From: Syntrophomonadaceae bacterium
Lineage (GTDB): Bacteria; Bacillota; Dethiobacteria; DTU022
Reading direction: 5' to 3'
DNA: 50,340 bases
Assembly (NCBI GenBank): GCA_003554615.1
Contig: PWGX01000044.1
Span: 1 to 50,340, forward strand
The position numbers and the translations under genes were made by a program. The stretch's first letter is position 1. Each line of letters begins with the position of its first letter. This document shows positions 8,980 through 17,646 of the stretch, piece by piece. The notes under the pieces were generated by a model. It made no database searches and had not been told where the DNA came from. It was given only the letters and a program-made list of their open reading frames with translations.

Positions 8980-9356
8980 AAAAAAGCTTCCGTCCTAAGG
9001 GACGGAAGCTCTGGCTTCACGCGGTACCACCCTGGTTGAGCACATCAAGTGCCCCCCTCCGGTTAGGTACGGGCCGGAACAACCGCTTCTGAAAAATGTT
9101 TTCGGGCTGTCTGGCGCAGCTTAACTGCCCGGACCTAAAATATACCGGCCGTATACCTTCTTCCTTTTAACGGTGGAAGTTTCCGTCAAAGCCTACTGAC
9201 CGGCCGGCACATCCGGTGTTTCAGCCCGCAGCTCCAGGGAGAACTTCAGCTGGTGGTTATACCACCGGGGCTTGCAGCCTTTGGCCCGGCATCTCTGTGA
9301 GTAAACACTTCCAGCCTACTTTCCCCTCTCATAGCTTTTAGAGGTCTATAAAATTA
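8980..9356 (-). ncRNA. T-box leader upstream of aroA; specifier read as UUC (Phe)
   Basis: Minus strand: Stem I with AGUA / GAAG-UUC-UCCCU specifier loop, T-box core AGGGTGGTACCGCG (9033-9020), terminator AGCTTCCGTCC-CTTA-GGACGGAAGCT-TTTTT (9010-8980). Confidence 0.88.
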
Positions 9357-9362
9357 AACTAA

Positions 9363-9391
9363 ATTATACAACAGGGGCCTGGTTACGTCAA
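9363..9391 (-). promoter_or_regulatory. Sigma-A promoter for the aroA T-box transcript
   Basis: TTGACG - 17 bp - TATAAT on the minus strand, just upstream of the T-box leader. Confidence 0.75.
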
Positions 9392-9478
9392 CATTTTTTT
9401 GAATTTTGGTTTTCTATGAGGCAAACATCGAAAAACCGATAGAGGCTTTTGGACCGGCTAAAGTAACCATTGTCAAAA

Positions 9479-9955
9479 TTATTCCGCCCCGGCTGCATTA
9501 ACAGCCAGGTTCACCGCTTCTTTCGCCGATCCGGCACCTATAATACCCGGGCCGGTGAACTGGCCCGGCTTTTGAAGAGACCAGCTCTTTATACCGATCA
9601 CCGGCTTGTTCATTTTCAGGGCCAGGGCTATTTCAGACAGGGTCCCGTATTCCCCGCCGATGGCAATCACGGCATCGGCAGTGCGGGAAATAATGGCATT
9701 GCGGGCTTCGCCAAGTCCGGTGGCAATTGAAAAACTAAGGTGCCTGTTTCCGAGGCGGTGGTCGCTGCCCGGCAAGATACCAAGGACATCTCCCCCTGCT
9801 TCACGGGCACCTTCCGAGACCGCTTCCATAACCCCGGCACCGCCGCCGCAGATCACCGTCCCGCCCAGGCGTGCAACTTCCCTGCCCGTGTCCCGGGCCA
9901 GCTCCCGTTCTTCCTTCGTGCAGTCGGAACCCCCGACAACAGCGATGTAAAGCAC
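9479..9955 (-). CDS. TIGR00725/LOG-like Rossmann-fold protein
   Basis: VVGGSDCTKEERELARDTGREVARLGGTVICGGGAGVMEAVSEGAREAGG...GTLSEIALALKMNKPVIGI. Confidence 0.8.
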   Translation of the reverse strand: MLYIAVVGGSDCTKEERELARDTGREVARLGGTVICGGGAGVMEAVSEGAREAGGDVLGILPGSDHRLGNRHLSFSIATGLGEARNAIISRTADAVIAIGGEYGTLSEIALALKMNKPVIGIKSWSLQKPGQFTGPGIIGAGSAKEAVNLAVNAAGAE

Positions 9956-9986
9956 CGTCTATCACCTCGATTCACCCGGTTAAAGC

Positions 9987-10370
9987 TCAGCCGGCCAGTA
10001 TGCCTCGAATATGATTTATTTTTTCCAGGGCATGGTTCTTTTTGCTGAGCATTACCGCGATAAGATCTAACCGGCAGGGCAGATCGCACCCCGAAACTGC
10101 TTTCTGGTAATAAAGGGCCAGCCGTTTCAGGCGGCGCGCTTTTTCAACGGTAATCGATTCTTCCGGTGTGCCGAACGAAAAACCGGTGCGGGTGCGAACT
10201 TCTACAAGGACAACTGTGCCCCGATCCCGGGCCACGATGTCTATTTCGCCCAGCGGACAGCGGTAATTTGTCTCCAATATTTCATAACCCTGTTCTTCCA
10301 GGTAAGTCCGGGCCACTTCTTCTCCTGTTTGTCCAACCTGCCGGCGAATCTTGGTCAAATTTTGCTCCAT
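9987..10370 (-). CDS. YraN family protein (UPF0102, endonuclease-like)
   Basis: GEEVARTYLEEQGYEILETNYRCPLGEIDIVARDRGTVVLVEVRTR. Confidence 0.9.
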   Translation of the reverse strand: MEQNLTKIRRQVGQTGEEVARTYLEEQGYEILETNYRCPLGEIDIVARDRGTVVLVEVRTRTGFSFGTPEESITVEKARRLKRLALYYQKAVSGCDLPCRLDLIAVMLSKKNHALEKINHIRGILAG

Positions 10371-10426
10371 TTCCGGTACTCAATTTACCTTGACTTAAAA
10401 GCATCGGATACTGTTAAATAATATTT

Positions 10427-11191
10427 TTAAACCAGGTTGAAAGAGCGGCGGTGTTCCGGGCATGGACCATACCTGGAGATTGCCTCCCGGTGTTCTGCTG
10501 TGCCGTAACCCATGTTCCGATCAAATCCGTAGCGGGGATGTTTTTGGTGCAAATCAAGCATCATTTGATCTCTGCTCACTTTAGCCAAAACCGAAGCCGC
10601 AGCTATGGACAGGGACAGGTTATCGCCACCCTTAATGGCTTTTTGCTCAAACGGGCATTCCCGGATCGGAAAACCGTCCACCAGAACATAATCAGGTCTC
10701 ACGGTCAGCCTCTCCAGGGCCCTTCTCATGGCCAGCATGGAAGCGGCATGGATATTTAAGCGATCAATTTCTTCCCGGGAAGCACTGCCAATACCGTAGC
10801 AGAGTGCATTTAAAACCACCTGCTCAAAAATCTTTTCCCGGGCCCTGGTCGAAAGCTGTTTTGAATCTTTCAGGTCGTTAATCATTACACCCGGTTTTAA
10901 AATTACCGCCGCGGCAATTACCGGTCCCGCAAGCGGCCCTCGCCCGGCTTCATCCACCCCGGCAACCGCTTTAAAGCCTTTCTTGCTTAACAGCTCTTCT
11001 TCGGCTAACATTCTGCGCAAACGGCTTTCTTCGCGCTCCCGGTTTTCCTTTTTCCGGTTATATTTTTTTAAAAGATCGGCCGCGCCGCGCCTGCGGTCGC
11101 CCTTTATCAGTTCCTCTTCCTCCGGGCTTAAGTCACCCTTTTTGTCCAGAAAAGCCTTTAACTCGGGAATGGTCATTTTCTGAAAGTCCAT
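10427..11191 (-). CDS. rnhB: Ribonuclease HII
   Basis: VAGVDEAGRGPLAGPVIAAAVIL, KDSKQLSTRAREKIF, AAASVLAKVSRDQMM, YGTAEHREAI. Confidence 0.95.
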   Translation of the reverse strand: MDFQKMTIPELKAFLDKKGDLSPEEEELIKGDRRRGAADLLKKYNRKKENREREESRLRRMLAEEELLSKKGFKAVAGVDEAGRGPLAGPVIAAAVILKPGVMINDLKDSKQLSTRAREKIFEQVVLNALCYGIGSASREEIDRLNIHAASMLAMRRALERLTVRPDYVLVDGFPIRECPFEQKAIKGGDNLSLSIAAASVLAKVSRDQMMLDLHQKHPRYGFDRNMGYGTAEHREAISRYGPCPEHRRSFNLV

Positions 11192-11223
11192 TAGGAACCT
11201 CTCCCTATCAACCGGTTTACAGG

Positions 11224-12063
11224 CTAACCCTGCCGGGGCGGTGATTCAAGAGTAAACCGCCCCAGGGCTCCTCCCTGAAAATCGCGCAACATCAGGGCGG
11301 CTGTTCTTTCCGTATCAACCTTGCCTTCCGACTGCAGGCAGCCCTGGCTTAAACCGATCTGCTCAAAAATTTGTTCTGCTTCACCGGCTTCAAGGCCCGG
11401 GTATTTATTAATCAAAAGATCATATTTTCCTTTTTCAAGGTAGCGTTCGATTAACCATAGGGCGGCATCATGGATGTCCACCCTGCCTGCCGGGATGGCC
11501 CCAACCACAGCCAGCGGAGGGGAGGTTACTTCATTAATCCTGGGCATAAGAATCCCCGGAGTATCTAAAAGTTCCATACCGGGCATGATCCGGATCCACT
11601 GCTTTCCCCTGGTAATACCGGGGCGGTTGCCGGTCCGGGTTACCGCTTTGTGGACAAAAAGGTTAATTAAAGTAGATTTGCCGACATTGGGAATGCCGAC
11701 AAATATCATTCTTAACGGACGTTTGAACCGGCCTGATCGCATCCGGCTCTCTTCCTTATTCAAGTAATTCATAAGCCGGCTCAGATCCTGCTTCCGGTGG
11801 ACACTGAAAGCCATTGCTTCAGCGCCCGTCTTTCGGAAATGAGACAGCCAGACTTCGGTAGAATCATTTTCAGCCCGGTCTGCTTTGTGCAGTAAGACCA
11901 GGTGCTTTTTGTTTTCAGCCAGGTCAGAAAAAACTGGATTGCGGCTGCTGTACGGAGTCCGGGCATCGAGCAGTTCTATGACCAGGTCAATCGCTTTTAA
12001 ATCCTCGCGCAGCTGATTAACAGCCCTGGTCATGCTTCCGGGGTACCACTGGCCTTTACTCAA
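11224..12063 (-). CDS. rbgA: Ribosome biogenesis GTPase RbgA/YlqF
   Basis: QWYPGSMTRA, circularly permuted GTPase motifs (NVGKSTLIN, DTPGIL). Likely TTG start at 12063 overlaps the lepB stop (track start 12084). Confidence 0.92.
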   Translation of the reverse strand: MSKGQWYPGSMTRAVNQLREDLKAIDLVIELLDARTPYSSRNPVFSDLAENKKHLVLLHKADRAENDSTEVWLSHFRKTGAEAMAFSVHRKQDLSRLMNYLNKEESRMRSGRFKRPLRMIFVGIPNVGKSTLINLFVHKAVTRTGNRPGITRGKQWIRIMPGMELLDTPGILMPRINEVTSPPLAVVGAIPAGRVDIHDAALWLIERYLEKGKYDLLINKYPGLEAGEAEQIFEQIGLSQGCLQSEGKVDTERTAALMLRDFQGGALGRFTLESPPRQG

Positions 12064-12601
12064 AACTTTCCACCTCGGAATCAATCACCCGGGCTTCCCA
12101 GAGCGGCCAGAAGATAAAGAAAGCCCGGCCTTTCAGGTAGTCCTGGGAAACAAAGCCAACCCGGGGATCCCTTGAATCCATGCTGTTCTGGCGATGATCG
12201 CCGAGAACAAAAAGGTAACCGGGAGGAACTACTTCCGGACCGTAATCATACATAAAAACATCCTCATTGAGGTACGGTTCTTCAAAGGGCTGTTCGTTGA
12301 TATAAACCAGGCCGTTTTTAATTTCAACCTGATCGCCTTCAACCCCGATCACCCGTTTAATAAAATCACGCCCGGGTTCATATTCGAACACGATCACATC
12401 ACCCGGCCGTGGTTCATCAAAATGGTAGACAATTTTGTTTACCATCAACCGCTCTGTTTCCGCAAGGGTCGGATACATCGATTTTCCTTCGACAACGAAA
12501 ACCTCGAACAAAAACATGCGGATCAGCAGGGCCAGAATTACCGCGATCAGGATAGAACGAGTCCAGTCCCACAGTTCTTTCCACTTACCCAAGCAGATCA
12601 T
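12056..12601 (-). CDS. lepB: Signal peptidase I
   Basis: N-terminal TM; VEGKSMYPTL, DFIKRVIGVEGD, LGDHRQNSMDSR. Confidence 0.95.
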   Translation of the reverse strand: MICLGKWKELWDWTRSILIAVILALLIRMFLFEVFVVEGKSMYPTLAETERLMVNKIVYHFDEPRPGDVIVFEYEPGRDFIKRVIGVEGDQVEIKNGLVYINEQPFEEPYLNEDVFMYDYGPEVVPPGYLFVLGDHRQNSMDSRDPRVGFVSQDYLKGRAFFIFWPLWEARVIDSEVESFE

Positions 12602-12616
12602 CCCCGTTACCGAAAA

Positions 12617-12958
12617 TTAACGGCTTTCTTTAATCCTTGCCGATTTACCTTTGCGCTTGCGCAGATAGTACAGCTTTGCCCGGTGCACTTTGCCTTTTCT
12701 TATAATATCGATTTTGTCAATTGACGGCGAATGGACCGGAAAGATCCTTTCCACACCGATGCCAAATGATACCCGGCGCACGGTAAAAGTTTCCCTGGTT
12801 CCACTGCCCTGGCGCCTGATAACCACACCCTCAAAAGCCTGGGTCCGTTCCCGGCTGCCTTCAATAACTTTGACATGAACCCTGACTGTATCACCAGGTG
12901 TAAATTGCGGCACATTTTCCTTCGTGTTCCGCTTTTCAACTTCTTTTAACAAATCCAT
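12617..12958 (-). CDS. rplS: 50S ribosomal protein L19
   Basis: [60 protein letters not shown]. Confidence 0.97.
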   Translation of the reverse strand: MDLLKEVEKRNTKENVPQFTPGDTVRVHVKVIEGSRERTQAFEGVVIRRQGSGTRETFTVRRVSFGIGVERIFPVHSPSIDKIDIIRKGKVHRAKLYYLRKRKGKSARIKESR

Positions 12959-13011
12959 TTTCCTTTACCTCCTATACAACTCACTGGGTAATTATAACAT
13001 ATTTTAGCAGT

Positions 13012-13752
13012 TTAAGACTGCTGCTTTTTTATTTCTTCCAGATATTCTTTATCCTCCGGCAAAAGATCGTCTTCCTCCAGGAGGTCGGGGCGCCTCTCCA
13101 GTGTCCGTTTTAGCGACTGCCGCCTGCGCCAGCGGGCAATTTCACCGTGGTTTCCGGACAGCAATACGGAAGGTACTTCCATACCCCGGTACTCAGAAGG
13201 CCTGGTATAATGGGGATATTCCAGCAGTAGTTCGGTAAACGATTCATCGGCGAGAGCTTCTTCGGCCAAAAACCCGGGCAGCAACCTTACCACTGCATCA
13301 ACGACAGCTGCTGCCGCCAACTCCCCGCCGGTAAGCACAAAATCGCCAATCGATATTTCCTCATCCACCAGGGTGCTGCGAACCCTTTCATCAACCCCTT
13401 CATATCGCCCGCAGATCAGGATCAGATGCTCCTGTTCAGCCAGCTCGCGGGCCCGTTTCTGGTTGAAGGGGCGCCCCTGGGGCGTTAAAAGGATCACCCG
13501 GGATTGATCGGCGCCGGAACGGGACTTGAGATCCTCGATCGCTTCAAAAAGCGGCTCCGGCTTTAAGACCATTCCGTGTCCTCCTCCGTAGGGATAATCG
13601 TCCACCTGGCGGTGCTGATCATGGGTGTAATCCCTCAAATCAACCAGGTTAATTTCCACAAACCCCTGATCAATTGCCCGTTTAATCATGCTCTCTTTAA
13701 AGGGACCATCCAGGATGCCCTGGAAAATGGTTACCAGGTCTATCTTCATCAT
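13012..13752 (-). CDS. trmD: tRNA (guanine-N1)-methyltransferase
   Basis: [41 protein letters not shown]. Confidence 0.97.
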   Translation of the reverse strand: MMKIDLVTIFQGILDGPFKESMIKRAIDQGFVEINLVDLRDYTHDQHRQVDDYPYGGGHGMVLKPEPLFEAIEDLKSRSGADQSRVILLTPQGRPFNQKRARELAEQEHLILICGRYEGVDERVRSTLVDEEISIGDFVLTGGELAAAAVVDAVVRLLPGFLAEEALADESFTELLLEYPHYTRPSEYRGMEVPSVLLSGNHGEIARWRRRQSLKRTLERRPDLLEEDDLLPEDKEYLEEIKKQQS

Positions 13753-13765
13753 TTAAACTGCTCCC

Positions 13766-14290
13766 TTATAAATCAAGCATTCCTTCCGGCAGTTCTACCA
13801 CCAGGATTCCCTGCGACAGATCAACCCGCCTGATAAATTCTTTTACGGCCGGGATTAAGCTGGTCTTGTCTTTCTCACCGGCCCGGGCAATCACAATCTG
13901 GTCATGCCCACCGCTCGGAATCACCTCTACCACCGAACCGAGAAGCCTGCTCCCGGTATCGTATACCTGCAGTCCTTCAAGTTGATCGTGGTAATAAGAA
14001 TCTTCCGGCAGGTTCAGTCTTTCTTCCCTCGGAATCCTGACCAGGCTGTCCCGGAGTTCTTCCGCCCCGTCCCGGGAATCAATATCCTGGAACTTAACCA
14101 GCCAGTAACTGCCGTGGACAGATGCTTTTTCCACCATATATTCCCGGCGCCCTGACCTCTGCTCGAGTTCCACTTTTTCCAGCAGGCGGACCCGGTCCGG
14201 GAAGTCGGAATAAGGATATACTTTCACCATACCTCCTGTTCCGTGCGGTGATAGAATTTTCCCTATAACCACATCATAAGCGTTGATCAT
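13766..14290 (-). CDS. rimM: Ribosome maturation factor RimM
   Basis: IGKILSPHGTGGMVKVYPYSDFPDR; position between khpA and trmD. Confidence 0.93.
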   Translation of the reverse strand: MINAYDVVIGKILSPHGTGGMVKVYPYSDFPDRVRLLEKVELEQRSGRREYMVEKASVHGSYWLVKFQDIDSRDGAEELRDSLVRIPREERLNLPEDSYYHDQLEGLQVYDTGSRLLGSVVEVIPSGGHDQIVIARAGEKDKTSLIPAVKEFIRRVDLSQGILVVELPEGMLDL

Positions 14291-14517
14291 TGCACTATTT
14301 CCACAACAACCTTTTTGCTTTCTTTAACAGCCGCTGCATTGACAACAGTCCTGATTGCCTTGGCAATGCGGCCCTGCTTGCCGATCACTTTCCCCATGTC
14401 GCTTTCAGCAACCCTGAGTTCAAGAATAATTAGCCGATCACTTTCAACCTGCTGGACATCAACTTGATCCGGCTCATCAACTAAAGCGCGGGCTATATGC
14501 TCCAGTAGTTGCTTCAT
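14287..14517 (-). CDS. khpA: KH-domain RNA-binding protein (YlqC/KhpA)
   Basis: MKQLLEHIARALVDEPDQVDV...VAESDMGKVIGKQGRIAKAIRTVV. Internal ATG at 14517 preferred over track start 14565. Confidence 0.9.
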   Translation of the reverse strand: MKQLLEHIARALVDEPDQVDVQQVESDRLIILELRVAESDMGKVIGKQGRIAKAIRTVVNAAAVKESKKVVVEIVQ

Positions 14518-14539
14518 TAATACCAACCTCCCTGTTGTC

Positions 14540-14785
14540 CTACTTACCAAGGCCGGCTCTATCAAAAAGGGCCTTGACCGTACTGGAAGGCCTGGCTCCC
14601 TTCGAAAGCCACTGTTGAACCTTTTCAGTGTTTACTTCGAAAGTAGTCGGTTTTGTTGTGGGATTGTAGTAACCGATTTCTTCGATAAAGCGGCCGTCCC
14701 TCGGATAACGGTTATCGGCAACCACGATCCGGTAAAACGGTTTCTTTTTTCCTCCCATTCTCTTTAACCTGATCCGTACTGCCAA
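14540..14785 (-). CDS. rpsP: 30S ribosomal protein S16
   Basis: (M)[44 protein letters not shown] start at 14785 after TTGGAGGTGAACCGC; the upstream 32 residues in the track are probably untranslated. Confidence 0.95.
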   Translation of the reverse strand: MAVRIRLKRMGGKKKPFYRIVVADNRYPRDGRFIEEIGYYNPTTKPTTFEVNTEKVQQWLSKGARPSSTVKALFDRAGLGK

Positions 14786-14897
14786 GCGGTTCACCTCCAA
14801 TGATTTATGATGCAGCATCTTTTGGCTGCTTACAAGCTGACTGTCTATATCAACCGGAAATATTTCCGGGACATTCCGCATTTTAACTGCTGTCCTC

Positions 14898-16247
14898 TTA
14901 AAAAGGAAACCTCTTTTTCATTTTTTTCATTTTCTTGCCCATGCCCTTCTTGCCGGCCGGGTTCATCTGCTTAAACATTTTTTGCATCTGGCTAAACTGG
15001 TTCAACAGCCTGTTCACATCCTGGACGGTAGTCCCGCTCCCCCTTGCGATCCGGCGGCGCCGGCTGCTGTTCAGGATGGAGGGATTGTAGCGCTCCTGCC
15101 GGGTCATCGAGCTGATTATGGCCTCAACCCTTTTCAGGCTGTTTTCATTCAATGACATCTGTTTAAGCTCTTTTGGAATATTGCCACCCTCGGGGAGCAT
15201 GTTCAAAATGTCATCCAGGGAACCCATGCTGCGCAGCTGGACCATTTGATCCCTGAAATCTTCAAGAGTAAACTGCTGCTGGCGCAGCTTCTTTTCCATC
15301 TCCCTGGCTTTATCCTGGTCAATGGTCGCTTCCGCTTTTTCAATCAGGGACAGCACGTCGCCCATACCCAGGATCCTGGAAGCCATGCGGTCGGGATAAA
15401 AAGGCTCCAGGGCCTCGATCTTTTCGCCAACTCCTACAAACTTGATCGGGCATCCGGTTACCTTACGGACCGACAGGGCGGCTCCGCCCCTGGTGTCGCC
15501 GTCAAGCTTGGTCAGGATCACCCCGCTCAGTCCAACCGCTTCATTGAATGAAGCGGCGGCATTGACGGCATCCTGGCCGGTCATGGCGTCAACTACAAGC
15601 AGAACTTCATCAGGTTTGATATCATTTTTGATGGCGCCGATTTCGGACATCATTTCATCATCGATATGCAGGCGTCCGGCGGTATCAAAAATGGCCACAT
15701 CGGATCCTTCCCGGTCTGCCATTTTCAAGCCTTCCCGGCATATCTCCACCGGGTCAGCCTCCAGGTTGCTGTAGCATTTTTCACCGATCGATTCGCTCAA
15801 CACTTCGAGCTGCTTGACTGCTCCAGGCCGGTAAATATCGGCCGCCACCAGGAAAGGACTTCTTCCCTCCCGGCGGAGGTGCGCGGCCAACTTGACCGCG
15901 GTGGTTGTTTTACCGGAGCCCTGCAGCCCCACCATCATCACCCTGGTGGGCCCTTTGCCCGGACCGGCCAGGGCGCTCTGCGTGTCACCCATCAGGCTGG
16001 TCATTTCTTCATTGACGATTTTTATAACCTGCTGGCCGGGGGTAAGGCTGCTCATAACTTCCTGTCCTACAGCCCTTTCCCGGACAGAATTGACAAATTC
16101 CTTGACCACCTTAAAGTTAACGTCAGCTTCAAGGAGGGCCAGCCTGATCTCGCGCATTGCTGCGTCAACATCTTTTTCAGTTAATTTGCCTTTACCTTTT
16201 AGCCGGCGAAACGTATCTTGCAGTTTTTCAGCCAGGTTGGAAAACAT
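14898..16247 (-). CDS. ffh: Signal recognition particle protein Ffh
   Basis: [32 protein letters not shown], methionine-rich M domain. Confidence 0.97.
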   Translation of the reverse strand: MFSNLAEKLQDTFRRLKGKGKLTEKDVDAAMREIRLALLEADVNFKVVKEFVNSVRERAVGQEVMSSLTPGQQVIKIVNEEMTSLMGDTQSALAGPGKGPTRVMMVGLQGSGKTTTAVKLAAHLRREGRSPFLVAADIYRPGAVKQLEVLSESIGEKCYSNLEADPVEICREGLKMADREGSDVAIFDTAGRLHIDDEMMSEIGAIKNDIKPDEVLLVVDAMTGQDAVNAAASFNEAVGLSGVILTKLDGDTRGGAALSVRKVTGCPIKFVGVGEKIEALEPFYPDRMASRILGMGDVLSLIEKAEATIDQDKAREMEKKLRQQQFTLEDFRDQMVQLRSMGSLDDILNMLPEGGNIPKELKQMSLNENSLKRVEAIISSMTRQERYNPSILNSSRRRRIARGSGTTVQDVNRLLNQFSQMQKMFKQMNPAGKKGMGKKMKKMKKRFPF

Positions 16248-16262
16248 AAAATCTATTCACTC

Positions 16263-16610
16263 CTACTTTTCGTTGCTCAAGCGCAGATCGGCAATAATTT
16301 CTTTCAGCCGTTTCAAATCATGTGCCTTCAGATCCTCCCGGAGCAGTAAATTATCCGCTTCGGCCAGCAGTTCCTGCTGTTCGTTAAAAAGCCTGTACAG
16401 GCCGAGCTTCTCTTCCAGGTTCTCCATGGATTCAAGGGCCCGCTGGATAAGATCATAAACAGCCTGCCTGCTGGTCTTATACTCGGAAGCAATTTCAGCC
16501 AGGGAATAATTCTCGCTGAAGTATAAATGCAGGGTTTCCTGCTGGCGCCTGGTCAGCAGGGGACCGTATATGTCATATAAAAAGTTAATCCTGTTTAACT
16601 GATCGAGCAT
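16263..16610 (-). CDS. ylxM: YlxM family HTH protein (UPF0122)
   Basis: YGPLLTRRQQETLHLYFSENYSLAEIASEYKTSRQAVYDLIQR; next to ffh. Confidence 0.93.
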   Translation of the reverse strand: MLDQLNRINFLYDIYGPLLTRRQQETLHLYFSENYSLAEIASEYKTSRQAVYDLIQRALESMENLEEKLGLYRLFNEQQELLAEADNLLLREDLKAHDLKRLKEIIADLRLSNEK

Positions 16611-16618
16611 TTTTACCT

Positions 16619-16642
16619 CTGTAAAGTGTTTTTACTTTACAG
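16619..16642. repeat. Inverted repeat CTGTAAAGT-N6-ACTTTACAG at the ylxM start region
   Basis: Perfect 9-bp arms immediately 5' of the ylxM SD/ATG on the minus strand, downstream of TTGCGT-17-TATACT. Confidence 0.6.
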
Positions 16643-16735
16643 GGGGAGTATAGCAAAAAAAAAGAGGTAACGCAAACACGACCCTTTTTATTTAGATTTA
16701 TGTAAGTTTGGCTGCTGATATACCTGTTATCAGCA

Positions 16736-17644
16736 CTAACTTTCCAGGAGAGCGCGGGCAAAATCTTCGGGATTGAAGGGAGCCAGGTCCTCCATTTTTT
16801 CCCCAGTCCCGACATAACAAACCGGGATATTCAGCTCGTCCTGAATATTGATCACAATCCCGCCCCGGGCAGTACCGTCAAGCTTGGTCAGGATCAGGCC
16901 GTCAATGGGAAGAGACTGGTTGAAACTCCTGGCCTGGGCCACGGCGTTTTGGCCGGTGGTGGCATCAACAACCAGCAGGACCCGGTGCGGAGCGCCGGGA
17001 ATATTGCGGCCGATTACGCGGTAGATCTTGTTCAGCTCCTCCATCAGGTTGTACCTGCTGTGAAGGCGGCCGGCGGTATCACCGATCACCACGTCCATGT
17101 TTCTGGCCTTGGCTGCATTCATGGCATCAAAATAAAGCGCCGAGGGATCTGACCCGGCCTGCTGTTTGATCAGCTCTACGTCGGCCCGGTCGGCCCAGAT
17201 TTCAAGCTGTTCAATAGCCGCAGCCCGGAAAGTGTCTCCCGCCACCAGGAGAACCTCCTTTTCGTCCCGGCGGTAAAGGCCGGCCAATTTGGCTGCCGAA
17301 GTAGTTTTTCCGGATCCGTTAACGCCGACTAAAAGAATAACATGGGGCTTTTCTTCCGTCTCTGCGGGAGCCCGCCCGGGATCCATTATTTCGATAACCA
17401 ATTCCAAAAGCAATTCCCTGGCCTCCTGCCGTTCCTTGATCCGGCGGTTTTTAACCTCTGTTCTTAACTTATCAACCAGCTTAATGCTGGTCTGCACCCC
17501 CACATCCCCGCTGATTAGGATTTCCTCCAGTTCCTCATAAAACTGATCATTTATTTCACCGGCGCTGAAAAGGCCGCCCAGGCGGCCCATAAAGCCAGAT
17601 TTACTGCGGGTCAATCCATTTTTGAATTGATCAATCAAGCTCAT
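16736..17644 (-). CDS. ftsY: Signal recognition particle receptor FtsY
   Basis: LLVGVNGSGKTTSAAKLAGLYR, GDTAGRLHSRYNLMEEL, ILTKLDGTARGG. Confidence 0.97.
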   Translation of the reverse strand: MSLIDQFKNGLTRSKSGFMGRLGGLFSAGEINDQFYEELEEILISGDVGVQTSIKLVDKLRTEVKNRRIKERQEARELLLELVIEIMDPGRAPAETEEKPHVILLVGVNGSGKTTSAAKLAGLYRRDEKEVLLVAGDTFRAAAIEQLEIWADRADVELIKQQAGSDPSALYFDAMNAAKARNMDVVIGDTAGRLHSRYNLMEELNKIYRVIGRNIPGAPHRVLLVVDATTGQNAVAQARSFNQSLPIDGLILTKLDGTARGGIVINIQDELNIPVCYVGTGEKMEDLAPFNPEDFARALLES

Positions 17645-17646
17645 CT

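Noticed and set aside
15246-16458. Long plus-strand ORFs antisense to ffh/ylxM (110-188 aa)
   Set aside because: Low-complexity Ser/Arg-rich or Pro-rich translations opposite well-identified genes; typical antisense shadow ORFs. The same applies to track ORFs antisense to aroA, smc, mutS2, pheT, thrS and PBP.
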